A DNA stretch of 64,000 nt from Nodularia sp. LEGE 06071 (GTDB lineage Bacteria; Cyanobacteriota; Cyanobacteriia; Cyanobacteriales; Nostocaceae). The number at the start of each line of letters is the position of its first letter. Positions within the stretch are counted from its first letter, which is position 1. The position numbers and the translations under genes are program-made. The DNA lies in assembly GCF_015207755.1 (NCBI RefSeq), contig NZ_JADEWH010000002.1:310001-374000 (forward strand), read 5' to 3'. The notes under the pieces were generated by a model, which was given only the letters and a program-made list of their open reading frames with translations, had not been told where the DNA came from and did no database searches. Positions 53,138 to 61,928 of the stretch are shown here, piece after piece.

Positions 53138-54935
53138 TCTCTCCACCCTCAATTCCCATAGCACTCTGCACCTGATACAAAGCCGCATAACGCCCATTTT
53201 GTTGCATCAATTGCAAATGAGAACCTTGTTCCACCACCCGCCCATTTTCCAGATAAAGAATAATATCTGCACGAGTTGCAAAATAAAGGTCATGAGTAAT
53301 TAAAAAAGTCGTGCGATTTGCCGATAACCTTTGCAGCGCATCAATCACAGCCTTCTCATTACCCTTATCTAAACCCGTAGTTGGTTCATCTAAAATCAAG
53401 ATAGGAGCTTGACGAATCGCCGCACGTGCGATCGCAATTCGTTGGCGTTGTCCACCAGAAAGGGTTGCGCCTCTTTCCCCTACAAGCGTGTCGTATCCTT
53501 GCGGTAAACCTGCGATAAAATCATGAGCATTCGCTAAACGCGCCGCCTCTTCAATTTCCGCATCAGACACCCCAGCAATCCCGTAGGCGATATTTTCTCG
53601 AATAGAAGCGGCAAATAACAGACTATCTTGCAAAACTACACTAATTTGCGGACGTAATGATTCTAATGTGTACTCTCGGATGTCCCGCCCATCAATCATT
53701 ACTTGTCCTGATGTTGGGTCATAAAGTCGCAATAATAGACTGACTAATGTCGATTTACCACCACCGGAAGTCCCTACAATCGCGACTTGCTGTCCCGGTT
53801 GAATATTTAAATTAATATCTTGCAGTAAAACTTGTCCTGAATCATAAGCAAAGTCAACGTGATCAAAACACACCGCACCTCGAAAAATCGGGGCGGGAAT
53901 TGCATCAGGCGCATCACGGACATCAGGTTCCTCTTGTAAGATATCTAAAATTCGCTCACCAGAAGCAGCAGCTTTAGCGAGTCTTGCAGTGTACTTAGCG
54001 AAGTTATGAACTGGCTTAAAGGCGTTCTTTAGATAGGTGATGAATACCAGCACATCCCCAGGTGTTAAAGCATCGCGCAGCGCCAGCCAGGAGCCATACC
54101 ATAAAACAATTGCGGTTCCCAGGGCAATCACCGCATCAACGGTACGTTCTAAGTGCGCCGCCAGCCGTTGGGTTTTGACGCTTTCTTTGAGACTGCGCTG
54201 ATTTTGTTGAGCAAACACTCGCGCAAAGGCATCCTGTAGCGAGAGGGCTTTAACCAGTTTAATCGCCGCAATGGATTCAGCCGCAGTCGCCGCTACCGCC
54301 CCTTCTTGTTTGCGTTGCTTTAATGAAGACTCTCGAATTCGCTGGCTGAGTCGATGCGTAACTAACCAAAATAACGGTAGTGTGAATAGTGCCAGTAGGG
54401 TCAGGCTGGGATTCATCCAAAACATCACCCCAATCATGCCAAATAGGGTAAGAATGCTGACTACTAGCGGTAATGCTGCCGTGATCATAATTTCTTGGAG
54501 ACGGCTAGCATCGCTACTGACACGCACAATTAAATCGCCGCTACGAGCCTTGGTGTGATAACCCAAAGATAAATCTTGGAGATGACGATACAAATGATTT
54601 CGCACTTCACCCATGACTCGGCTACCGACTGTTGCTAGTCCGACAGTACTCCAATAAGCGGCAAAGGCGCGTAATCCGGTAAGGATGAGAACGGCAACTG
54701 CTGAAAATGTCAGTAATGTGACTGGCTCCAGTTCAGAAATTATGGGAATATTAGTGGGTGGATTGTCCCGAATTAGAACATAATCAAAGACAAACTTGAG
54801 CGGCCAGGGTTCCAGTACCCGGAGGGCGACATCTGCAATTAGAGCGATCGCAGAAATCAAAATTAGTCCAGATTGTGGGCGAATGTAAGGCCAAAAATAA
54901 GCTAGAACTGACCATAAACCAGAAGGTTTTGACAT
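53112..54935 (-). CDS. ABC transporter half-size exporter (permease-ATPase fusion, MsbA-like)
   Basis: 607 residues. Six membrane segments in ~1-320, then a nucleotide-binding domain with Walker A G-T-S-G-G-G-K-S-T, Q-loop L-Q-D-S-L-L, signature L-S-G-G-Q-R-Q-R and Walker B I-L-I-L-D-E-P-T-T-G-L-D. The order membrane domain then ATPase is that of lipid/glycan exporters such as MsbA. The gene begins immediately after the stop of the upstream glycosyltransferase (TAAATG), so the glycan made by those enzymes is a likely cargo. It probably functions as a homodimer at the inner membrane. Confidence 0.9.
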   Translation of the reverse strand: MSKPSGLWSVLAYFWPYIRPQSGLILISAIALIADVALRVLEPWPLKFVFDYVLIRDNPPTNIPIISELEPVTLLTFSAVAVLILTGLRAFAAYWSTVGLATVGSRVMGEVRNHLYRHLQDLSLGYHTKARSGDLIVRVSSDASRLQEIMITAALPLVVSILTLFGMIGVMFWMNPSLTLLALFTLPLFWLVTHRLSQRIRESSLKQRKQEGAVAATAAESIAAIKLVKALSLQDAFARVFAQQNQRSLKESVKTQRLAAHLERTVDAVIALGTAIVLWYGSWLALRDALTPGDVLVFITYLKNAFKPVHNFAKYTARLAKAAASGERILDILQEEPDVRDAPDAIPAPIFRGAVCFDHVDFAYDSGQVLLQDINLNIQPGQQVAIVGTSGGGKSTLVSLLLRLYDPTSGQVMIDGRDIREYTLESLRPQISVVLQDSLLFAASIRENIAYGIAGVSDAEIEEAARLANAHDFIAGLPQGYDTLVGERGATLSGGQRQRIAIARAAIRQAPILILDEPTTGLDKGNEKAVIDALQRLSANRTTFLITHDLYFATRADIILYLENGRVVEQGSHLQLMQQNGRYAALYQVQSAMGIEGGERKRKGTLR

Positions 54936-56093
54936 TTATTGTCTCACCTCCACAGAGAGTCCAGCTATATGGAGAATTTGTTGAGCGATCGCATCCCAAG
55001 TATGATTTGCGATGACTGTGTTTCGGGCAGCTTGTCCTAAACTATAACGAAGAGTAGGCGATCGCCATAATGTTTCTAAGGCATTTGTCAAAGCGATCGC
55101 ATCACCAGGAGGACAGAGAATACCATTCACGCCTGGATCAATTAAATCAACCAATTGCCCAATCCGGCTGACAACCACAGGCAAACCAGCCGCCATATAT
55201 TCATAGACTTTCAACGGAGAGAAGTAAAAATCAGACTGCGCCGAGTAGGGTGCAACAGCAACATCCATTTTTGCCAACAATGGAGGAATTTGCTCAGGAC
55301 TCACCGCCCCTGTAAATTGGGTATGAGTGTCTAATCCTTTTGCAGTTAATTCTGCTGACAAATTTTCTCGTTCCGGTCCATCACCCACAATCAAAAGTTT
55401 CGCATTGGGAACACGTTGAGACAAAAGAGAAAAAGCCTCCGTGAGAATTGGCAATCCGTGCCACGGTTTCAAAGTACCGACAAATCCCACAGTAAAAATT
55501 TCTGATTGAGTAGAAGAATCAACAGCAGAAAAACGCTGAGGATTTACCCCATTAGGAATCACATAAACCTTAGACTCATCCACATAATCCATGAGATAAG
55601 TTTTCACCTCCTCCGAAACAGCAATCAGCGCCGTAGCAGCGTTAAAAACCCGATGAGCAACAGTTTCAGCACCTTGATAATCAATCAAACCGCGATGAGT
55701 TGCCTGTTCAGTAATCAGAGGTGAATTTACCTCTAACAATCCCGGAATCCCCCTAAGTTGAGCAAATTCCATTGCGCCATAACTCCAAAGAGAATAACGC
55801 TCATAAATCAAATCAAAACAGCCAGCTTTCTCCAAAGCCAAACCCAAATCAGGATTCATCCCCAAAGCCACCTGCTCCCTGACAGCCCTTTCTTGTTTCG
55901 GAATAGGTGGAAGCTGATGAACCGCAACATTAGTTAAATCTGCCGGTAATTCACCCCCAACGCGAGTAGCAAACAAATCCACTCCACAACCTGCGCCTTG
56001 GAAAGCTCGTATCACCTCCTGAACATGAATAGAGCATCCCTTTTGCCCAAAAACAGGAATTCCCGCATCAGCACAAACATAAGCAACTCGCAC
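54936..56093 (-). CDS. Glycosyltransferase family 4
   Basis: 385 residues. The start is a GTG at 56093 whose Shine-Dalgarno (GAGGAGG) comes from the dispersed repeat at 56103-56131. GT-B motifs: G-Q-K-G-C-S-I-H-V-Q-E-V near 17, F-V-G-T-L-K-P-W-H-G, I-V-G-D-G-P-E-R, and F-Y-F-S-P-L-K-V-Y-E-Y-M-A-A-G-L-P-V-V near 280, the F-x-x-S-P-L-K-x-x-E-Y-M donor motif. It is abutted with the ABC exporter gene (stop codon and ATG adjacent), implying a shared transcript. Confidence 0.88.
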   Translation of the reverse strand: MRVAYVCADAGIPVFGQKGCSIHVQEVIRAFQGAGCGVDLFATRVGGELPADLTNVAVHQLPPIPKQERAVREQVALGMNPDLGLALEKAGCFDLIYERYSLWSYGAMEFAQLRGIPGLLEVNSPLITEQATHRGLIDYQGAETVAHRVFNAATALIAVSEEVKTYLMDYVDESKVYVIPNGVNPQRFSAVDSSTQSEIFTVGFVGTLKPWHGLPILTEAFSLLSQRVPNAKLLIVGDGPERENLSAELTAKGLDTHTQFTGAVSPEQIPPLLAKMDVAVAPYSAQSDFYFSPLKVYEYMAAGLPVVVSRIGQLVDLIDPGVNGILCPPGDAIALTNALETLWRSPTLRYSLGQAARNTVIANHTWDAIAQQILHIAGLSVEVRQ

Positions 56094-56096
56094 CTC

Positions 56097-57347
56097 TCAA
56101 ACCTCCTCTGCGCCTCTGCGCCTCTGCGTGAGAAATAAACCCCGTAAAATAGCCGCATTAAGAGAAATATCAAACTCAGCTTCAATTAACTCCCTAGCCC
56201 GAATTGACAACTCAACCCGCAAAGCCGAATTAATCAGGAATTTTTCAAGTGCATTAGCTAATTCCACAGCATCATGTTGTGGCACAATTAAGCCAGTCTC
56301 CCCATCACGTACCAACTCCGGAATCCCCGTCACATCGGTACTCACACAGGGAGTTCCCAAAGCCATTGCTTCCAGTAAAACAGTAGGTAAACCATCCCGA
56401 TTACCATCTTTACCAATCACATAAGGCGCTGCAAACACAGCCCCTTGCTGCATCAATTCAAACACCTCATTTTGAGGACGCGGCCCCACAATTTCCACCA
56501 GAGATTGCAATCCTAAATCTTGAATTTGCTGCTTGAGTGCAGCTTCTGATGTTCCTGTACCCACAATTTGACATTGAAACGCCACATTTCTCAGCTTCAA
56601 AATCGCACAAGCATCAATCAAAATCGATAATCCTTTCTTCTCAATTAACCGACCGACTGAAATAATTAAAGGAGGACGATTAGCGGGAGAAGAATATTGT
56701 AATTGTCGCAAATCTAAGCCATTGTAAATCCGCTTAACTTGCTTTGCCGCGACACCATAGTTCTTTTGTAAATAGTTGAGATTATAGTCACTAACAGTAA
56801 CGACAGTCGCCGCATCCTCTAGCTTGCGTTCCATATCGGCAAATTCCACACTTTCATGAAAAATATCTTTAGCATGAGCAGTGAAAGTGTAGGGAATACC
56901 TGTAAAGTGAGATGCTAGGCGAGCTACACTGGTAGCCACAGTGCCAAAGTGAGCGTGTAAATGAGTTATGTTTTTGAGTTGCGCTTCCCGTGCTAACCAT
57001 GCAGCTTGGTAGACAGTGCCGGCTGGCTCACCTTCAGCCATTGACAATTTTGACCAAAAATGGGGGATAACTTGACTAGCTTCTTGTAATTCTGCCCAAA
57101 AATAGCTAGCGGCTGTAGGAGCCAGACTATTGAGTGATGCGCTCACCCGTCCTTGAATTGGCTTGCGAATGTAGGTTACAGGCGCGCGTACCTGAGAAAT
57201 AATATTTTGAAAATGAGTGTCACAGGGTGGTCTTAATGCGAAAATTTCAATGTCTAAGCCAGCTGCTTCATGCGCCAAAATTTCGTTGACAACAAAGGTT
57301 TCAGAATATCGAGGATAACGTTTGAGAACATAACCAACACTTGTCAT
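56097..57347 (-). CDS. Glycosyltransferase (colanic-acid/GT4-like)
   Basis: 416 residues. K-R-Y-P-R-Y-S-E-T-F-V near the start, H-L-H-A-H-F-G-T-V near 153, S-V-G-R-L-I-E-K-K-G, G-T-G-T-S and L-P-T-V-L-L-E-A-M-A-L-G-T-P-C-V-S are those of GT4 enzymes used in exopolysaccharide assembly. The last residues (L-T-Q-R-R-R-G-A-E-E-V) are encoded by a heptameric repeat and look like a recruited tail. The ATG at 57347 has no Shine-Dalgarno; instead an AATTCGT heptamer array touches it. It lies 3 bp from the next gene's start. Confidence 0.88.
   Translation of the reverse strand: MTSVGYVLKRYPRYSETFVVNEILAHEAAGLDIEIFALRPPCDTHFQNIISQVRAPVTYIRKPIQGRVSASLNSLAPTAASYFWAELQEASQVIPHFWSKLSMAEGEPAGTVYQAAWLAREAQLKNITHLHAHFGTVATSVARLASHFTGIPYTFTAHAKDIFHESVEFADMERKLEDAATVVTVSDYNLNYLQKNYGVAAKQVKRIYNGLDLRQLQYSSPANRPPLIISVGRLIEKKGLSILIDACAILKLRNVAFQCQIVGTGTSEAALKQQIQDLGLQSLVEIVGPRPQNEVFELMQQGAVFAAPYVIGKDGNRDGLPTVLLEAMALGTPCVSTDVTGIPELVRDGETGLIVPQHDAVELANALEKFLINSALRVELSIRARELIEAEFDISLNAAILRGLFLTQRRRGAEEV
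56103..56131. repeat. Heptameric repeat forming a protein tail and a downstream ribosome binding site
   Basis: CTCCTCTGCGCCTCTGCGCC then TCTGCGTG. Read on the minus strand it codes the C-terminus of the upstream glycosyltransferase and supplies the GAGGAGG in front of the next one. Confidence 0.75.
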
Positions 57348-57379
57348 AATTCGTAATTCGTAATTCGTAATTCGTAATT
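57348..57379. repeat. AATTCGT tandem array touching a start codon
   Basis: Four exact AATTCGT heptamers (57348-57375) plus a partial one end at the first base before the ATG of the glycosyltransferase at 57347, so the whole immediate leader of that gene is the repeat. Confidence 0.8.
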
Positions 57380-57423
57380 TAAGAAGGTGCTATTTTAGTA
57401 TTTCTTAACTCATCTATCTTTAT

Positions 57424-58710
57424 TCAAGAAGCTTGTTCTGATGAATGATGAGCAGACATGAGGATTTCATCGACGAATTGGACAATACTGCTGAGTCCAT
57501 TCAAATCAACACAATTACGAACTTGTGGTGGCTCGCCTGCTTGCATTAACCAGTCTGTCAATGCTTGGGATGTTAAATTACGTGGATGTAACATATCAGT
57601 TAAACCAAGTTCCTGTAAGCGTTCGGCACGAATCAATTGCTCTCGCCGGGGTTTTGTTCGAGGTATGATTAGCGATCGCTTTTGAAATGACAATAATTCA
57701 CAAGTTGTGTTGTAACCGCCCATAGAAATCACCCTTTCGGCGCGATTGAGTAACAGTGTCGGCTCGGCTAAATATTCCAACACCCGCAAATTATCCCGTT
57801 TAGCAGCATAGTTCTGAAGTTGTTGTCTGACTTTTCTGGGCATAAACGGCCCTGTCAAAATGATCCCGTTCATCTCTGGTGGTAGTTCAGCATGAGCAAA
57901 TGCTGCTGCTAACAGCGCTCCATCTTGTCCACCACCTACCAAGCACAATGCTAATCTTTCCGATGGTAAATTCAGCGATTTAAATGCTTGAACGCTTTCG
58001 ATATCAATGAATTTGAGGCGGCTACGCTGGTCAAGATAGCCCGTGTAACGGATTTTGTCCAGAGTTTTCGGATGAAAGCGATACTCTTGTGCTAGGTCAT
58101 AGATAGCGGGATCACCATACACCCAAACTGCATCATAGTAGGTTTGAATTGCCTCTTCATTACCTCCTCGCTTCCAATCTCGACGAACAGAAGCGGGTTC
58201 ATCTAAGACATCCCGTAAACCTAGAATGCAGCGTGTTTTTACTTGGGTACGCAAGTAATCTAGGGTGGGATCTAGCTCTCTGACTGCTCCTCTTGGGACA
58301 TTATCTACAATAAAAATATCAGGTTTAAAAGTTTTAATTGTGGTTAAAATAACTTGCGATCGCAGTGTAATAATTTCCTGCAATGACAGATCCAATCTTC
58401 TTGCTTGATACTGCCCATGAATGTTTTTGTGCAAAGCAGGTAAAATCAAACAATCTACACCTGGAGGTGTTGGGACATTGCTGGCATCTGGGATGCCACT
58501 AATCATTAAAACATCAATTTCTAAAGGTGAACATCCTAAAGTTTGAGCAATCAACAAATTACGGCGTTTGTGTCCTAGCCCCATTGTGTCGTGGGAATAT
58601 AAAGCAATCCGCCACTTACGAGGATTACTAGATAAATTATTCACATTTGAAGGCGCGACGTTAGCCGACACTCCTGTGATCTCTCCAGAATTGGGAAAAA
58701 AGTTGTTCAT
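57424..58710 (-). CDS. Glycosyltransferase with GT28/MurG-like C-terminal half
   Basis: 428 residues from the ATG at 58710, supported by AGGAG five nt upstream; a TTG five codons further up is not needed. The N-terminal region has S-H-D-T-M-G-L-G-H-K-R-R-N-L, the start motif of MurG-like enzymes; C-L-V-G-G-G-Q-D-G and V-I-S-M-G-G-Y-N-T-T-C-E-L-L (the UDP-binding loop) lie near 270 and 345, with P-R-x-K-P-R-R-E-Q. It is the first gene of the glycan operon, 76 bp before the next glycosyltransferase. The acceptor is unknown. Confidence 0.85.
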   Translation of the reverse strand: MNNFFPNSGEITGVSANVAPSNVNNLSSNPRKWRIALYSHDTMGLGHKRRNLLIAQTLGCSPLEIDVLMISGIPDASNVPTPPGVDCLILPALHKNIHGQYQARRLDLSLQEIITLRSQVILTTIKTFKPDIFIVDNVPRGAVRELDPTLDYLRTQVKTRCILGLRDVLDEPASVRRDWKRGGNEEAIQTYYDAVWVYGDPAIYDLAQEYRFHPKTLDKIRYTGYLDQRSRLKFIDIESVQAFKSLNLPSERLALCLVGGGQDGALLAAAFAHAELPPEMNGIILTGPFMPRKVRQQLQNYAAKRDNLRVLEYLAEPTLLLNRAERVISMGGYNTTCELLSFQKRSLIIPRTKPRREQLIRAERLQELGLTDMLHPRNLTSQALTDWLMQAGEPPQVRNCVDLNGLSSIVQFVDEILMSAHHSSEQAS

Positions 58711-59138
58711 TTGCACTCCTGACAAAAGTTTAATCCGGTAATTTATAGCATTTTGATGGCAATATCCAAATAATTAGCCTGCCTATGCAGACTCAGTTCA
58801 CCAGTGTTATACTTCAGCCTGTAGGTGGATAATTTGCTAGTCAGGCTGGATTAAAAATTTCCCAAATTCAAATAACACTATTTAAAAAAATAACTTTATA
58901 TTTATGGAAATTAGCCTGATCAATTATGGAAAATCACACTTCTGAAATCGAATTAAATCACATCCAATTTTACCGATTAATCATGCATCGCTTGGGCAAT
59001 ATTTACTGACATTTTACCTTCAATTTGATATTTCCTCCTTTTTTAGACTTTTTCTAGAAAACTTACATTAAGAATAGGTTATCAAATTTTTAAGAAAAGT
59101 TAAACACTATCCTATAACATATCAAGTTTTGATGCAAG

Positions 59139-59170
59139 TTTCATGAAAATTTCATGAGAAGTTTCTCATG
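59139..59170. promoter_or_regulatory. Candidate operator upstream of the two-component genes
   Basis: TTTCATGA repeats at 59139 and 59150, 11 bp apart, the spacing used by OmpR/PhoB-type regulators. Overlapping the second is a perfect inverted repeat, CATGAGAA GT TTCTCATG (59153-59170). The gene cluster downstream encodes an OmpR/PhoB-class regulator, so autoregulation is possible. Confidence 0.4.
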
Positions 59171-59229
59171 TTTGATTACTCAATGAATTGGAGAATTTCA
59201 ACCGAGATTTCAAATTTGCTGAAAAAGGT

Positions 59230-59339
59230 GATAAGTAGCTCAAACTACAAAAACGTAATCCCCAGATCCCCGACTTCTCTAAGAAGTCGGGGATCTATAT
59301 GCTCAATGTTTTATGTTTAATTATGTTGAGCTACTTATC
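59230..59339. mobile_element. MITE-like element with terminal inverted repeats and internal hairpin
   Basis: GATAAGTAGCTCAA (59230-59243) and its exact inverse TTGAGCTACTTATC (59326-59339) bound a 110-bp unit. Inside, AGATCCCCGACTTCT (59264-59278) pairs perfectly with AGAAGTCGGGGATCT (59282-59296) around a CTA loop. It codes for no protein and lies between divergent genes, so it is not a terminator. Confidence 0.65.
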
Positions 59340-59510
59340 GCCCAATTGTGTTCAGCCAAAAATTATGTATATTTCCTAAATAGTTATACAATTACTGCCA
59401 AGTTTTGCTCAACGAAGTTAACCTGAATGGATTAACTGTAAATTTAATCAACATTACTTGTTGATCAACAAGATACCAATTTAAATAGCTTTAAATGAAA
59501 AGGCATAAAA

Positions 59511-61139
59511 ATGAGCAGGTCAATAAACCGTTTTGGCGATCGCCTCCGGCGCGGCTTTGCCGATCGCTTATCGTTCTACAAAATATCTCAGTTGTTGACA
59601 ATATGGCAGCAAGTATTGGGAGAAGCCCGCACCCGGATTTTGCTCTGGTACTTACTAATTTTAGGCAGTACATTTCTGGTGGCGATTCCGGCATTTCATT
59701 ACCAGATATATCAGCACATTGATCAGCGGGTTCGTCAGGATATGGAAACAGATATGATGGCTTTCCAGGCATTGATGGACGGCAAAAGCTTTGTTCCAGA
59801 AGATGGATTGACTGATGATAACCTGGAAAAGATGGTAACCGAGTCACAGCAATTGAATCAGTTACACTCTGCACCAGAACAAATGACTGAGCTAGTCTCC
59901 ACAGAAGACTTAAAGAAGCTATTTCGAGCTTATTTACTGTATCGACTACCCGAAGATGAATCCTACTTCATCACGTTTATCGATGGTGAATTTTATAAAT
60001 CTAGTCCTAGCCCTCGCCCCAAGATTTTAGCCAGAAACTCATTACTAATGAGACAGTGGGCAAAACAAACCCAAGCGGAACGAGGAGAAAAAGAATTTTT
60101 TGCCCCTAAATTTAGTAAGATTCTTTACATGGTGGAACCGGTCACGATAAATGGACAAGCACGGGGAATTTTTGTAGTAGCCCACAATACAGCTGGGGAA
60201 CGGGAAGAAGCTTTAGAAGCAGTCTCTGTGTTTGTGCAAGCTTCCAGCTTAGTGTTTATCGTGTCTTTAATTCTGACCTGGTTAACGGCGGGGCGCATAC
60301 TGGCTCCGCTGGGGATAATTATCACTACAGCTCATGCTATCAGTGAGTCAGATTTAACTCAGCGCTTACCTACGCGAGATCGGGGGGAATTGGGAGAATT
60401 GGCCAAGACATTCAACGAAATGATGGACAGGCTGGAAGCAGCTTTTGCCAGTCAGCGTGAATTTGTCAATGATGCTGGACACGAACTGAGAACACCGATT
60501 ACCATCATTCGCGGACATTTAGAATTGATCGGAGATGATCCCCAAGAACAACAGGAAACTTTAGCATTGGTGATCAGCGAACTAGACCGGATGAGCCGTT
60601 TGGTTGATGATTTAATTTTGCTGGCCAAGGCAGAACGTGCCGATTTTTTACAGATCACAACAGTAAATGTGGCAGAGTTAACTGAGGAATTGTTTATTAA
60701 AGCCCAAGCACTGGCAGAGAGGGACTGGCAATTAGATTCTATAGCTAAAGGTCAGATTGTCGTTGATCGTCAAAGAATTACGGAAGCTGTGATTAATTTG
60801 GCGCAGAATGCGACTCAGCACACTGGGGAGAGTGATACTATTTCCATAGGTTCTGCGATCGCTAAAGGCAAGGTGCGCTTCTGGATACGTGATACAGGCG
60901 AAGGTATTCCCCTAGTGGATCAAAAACGGATTTTTGAACGCTTTGCTCGAACTTCCAACAGTCGCCGTCGTTCGGAAGGTGCGGGACTAGGGCTATCCAT
61001 TGTGCGCGCGATCGCCGAATCTCACGATGGGGAAGTATTACTTCGTAGTCAATTAGGAAAAGGTTCGATGTTTACCATCACGTTACCACTCGATCCGCCG
61101 CAAAAAGTGAGTGCCTATGCCCAATATTCTCATCGTTGA
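59511..61139 (+). CDS. Sensor histidine kinase
   Basis: 542 residues. Two membrane segments (~45-68, ~242-262) bracket an extracytoplasmic sensor of about 175 residues with no recognised fold. A HAMP region (A-G-R-I-L-A-P-L, near 262) precedes the HisKA domain with the phospho-acceptor H324 in N-D-A-G-H-E-L-R-T-P, then N-L-A-Q-N-A-T, D-T-G-E-G-I-P and G-A-G-L-G-L-S-I-V. The N-terminus (R-L-R-R-G-F-A-D-R-L) contains a dispersed palindrome at 59535-59570 in frame. The response-regulator gene overlaps the 3' end. Confidence 0.92.
   Translation: MSRSINRFGDRLRRGFADRLSFYKISQLLTIWQQVLGEARTRILLWYLLILGSTFLVAIPAFHYQIYQHIDQRVRQDMETDMMAFQALMDGKSFVPEDGLTDDNLEKMVTESQQLNQLHSAPEQMTELVSTEDLKKLFRAYLLYRLPEDESYFITFIDGEFYKSSPSPRPKILARNSLLMRQWAKQTQAERGEKEFFAPKFSKILYMVEPVTINGQARGIFVVAHNTAGEREEALEAVSVFVQASSLVFIVSLILTWLTAGRILAPLGIIITTAHAISESDLTQRLPTRDRGELGELAKTFNEMMDRLEAAFASQREFVNDAGHELRTPITIIRGHLELIGDDPQEQQETLALVISELDRMSRLVDDLILLAKAERADFLQITTVNVAELTEELFIKAQALAERDWQLDSIAKGQIVVDRQRITEAVINLAQNATQHTGESDTISIGSAIAKGKVRFWIRDTGEGIPLVDQKRIFERFARTSNSRRRSEGAGLGLSIVRAIAESHDGEVLLRSQLGKGSMFTITLPLDPPQKVSAYAQYSHR
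59535..59570. repeat. In-frame palindromic repeat at the histidine-kinase N-terminus
   Basis: GGCGATCGCCTCCGGCGCGG then CTTTGCCGATCGC. Its reverse complement matches the gntK repeat (37329-37364) with three differences over about 30 bp. It codes for the residues around L-R-R-G-F-A-D-R-L. Confidence 0.75.
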
Positions 61140-61785
61140 AGATGAACCCCGAATTGCTTCATTCATTCAAAAGGGATTGCGATCGCAAGGGTTCACAACC
61201 ACAATTGTCACAGATGGGCAGTACGTCTTAGATGTAGTACAAAGTAGCACATTTGACTTGCTAATTCTGGATTTGAGATTGCCGGGAAAAGATGGATTTC
61301 AAGTTCTGGAAGAACTACGGGGACAAGGGGAAGACATACCTGTGATTATCCTCTCTGCCCGCAGTGACATTCATCACAAAGTGGCTGGACTCGAAGGAGG
61401 TGCAGATGATTATGTTACCAAACCTTTCCGATTTGAAGAACTCCTAGCGCGGGTACGGTTACGGTTGCGAAGTCCCAGACCTGTCAGAGATGCCGAAGAA
61501 TTTAGCCTCAAAGCTGGTCATGTGGTGCTTGATTTGCGGACTCGACAAGTGAAAATAGGCGATCGCCTGATCGAATTACCAGCCCGTGAATTTGCGATGG
61601 CAGAAATGTTTTGCCGCCATCCAGGACAAGTCATCAGTCGCGAACAATTATTAGATTACGTTTGGGGTTATGACTACAACCCAGGTTCTAATATTGTGGA
61701 TGTGTATGTCGGTTATCTTCGCAAGAAACTAGGCAGCAAAGTCATTGAGACAGTTAGAGGTATGGGTTATCGGTTGCGAACCTAG
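61117..61785 (+). CDS. OmpR/PhoB-family response regulator
   Basis: 222 residues from the ATG at 61117, which overlaps the kinase gene by 23 bp. The receiver has I-V-E-D-E-P near the start, the phospho-acceptor D52 in L-I-L-D-L-R-L-P, S-A-R-S-D and Y-V-T-K-P-F. The C-terminal winged helix (residues ~130-222) has L-P-A-R-E-F-A-M-A-E, V-I-S-R-E-Q-L-L-D-Y-V-W-G-Y and V-D-V-Y-V-G-Y-L-R-K-K-L. It is the DNA-binding partner of the kinase. Confidence 0.95.
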   Translation: MPNILIVEDEPRIASFIQKGLRSQGFTTTIVTDGQYVLDVVQSSTFDLLILDLRLPGKDGFQVLEELRGQGEDIPVIILSARSDIHHKVAGLEGGADDYVTKPFRFEELLARVRLRLRSPRPVRDAEEFSLKAGHVVLDLRTRQVKIGDRLIELPAREFAMAEMFCRHPGQVISREQLLDYVWGYDYNPGSNIVDVYVGYLRKKLGSKVIETVRGMGYRLRT

Positions 61786-61928
61786 TGAGGAGCATCCATG
61801 ACACTCCTTGTTCACTGTGTTCGCGTAGGGTAGCCAAAATTCTCAAGCTTTTTATCCTGAGCGCAGCCATAGTTTCTTAGCTATCGCGTTGCACAGAAAA
61901 TGGATAAAATCGATGAAATATTTCTCAA

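Noticed and set aside
21192-56131. CRISPR-like arrays from the CTCTGCG heptamers
   Set aside because: Units are 7 bp, tandem without spacers, scattered and in both orientations; no cas genes are present.
59264-59296. Transcription terminator
   Set aside because: The perfect hairpin lies between divergent gene starts, has no T-run and sits inside inverted terminal repeats, so a mobile element explains it better.
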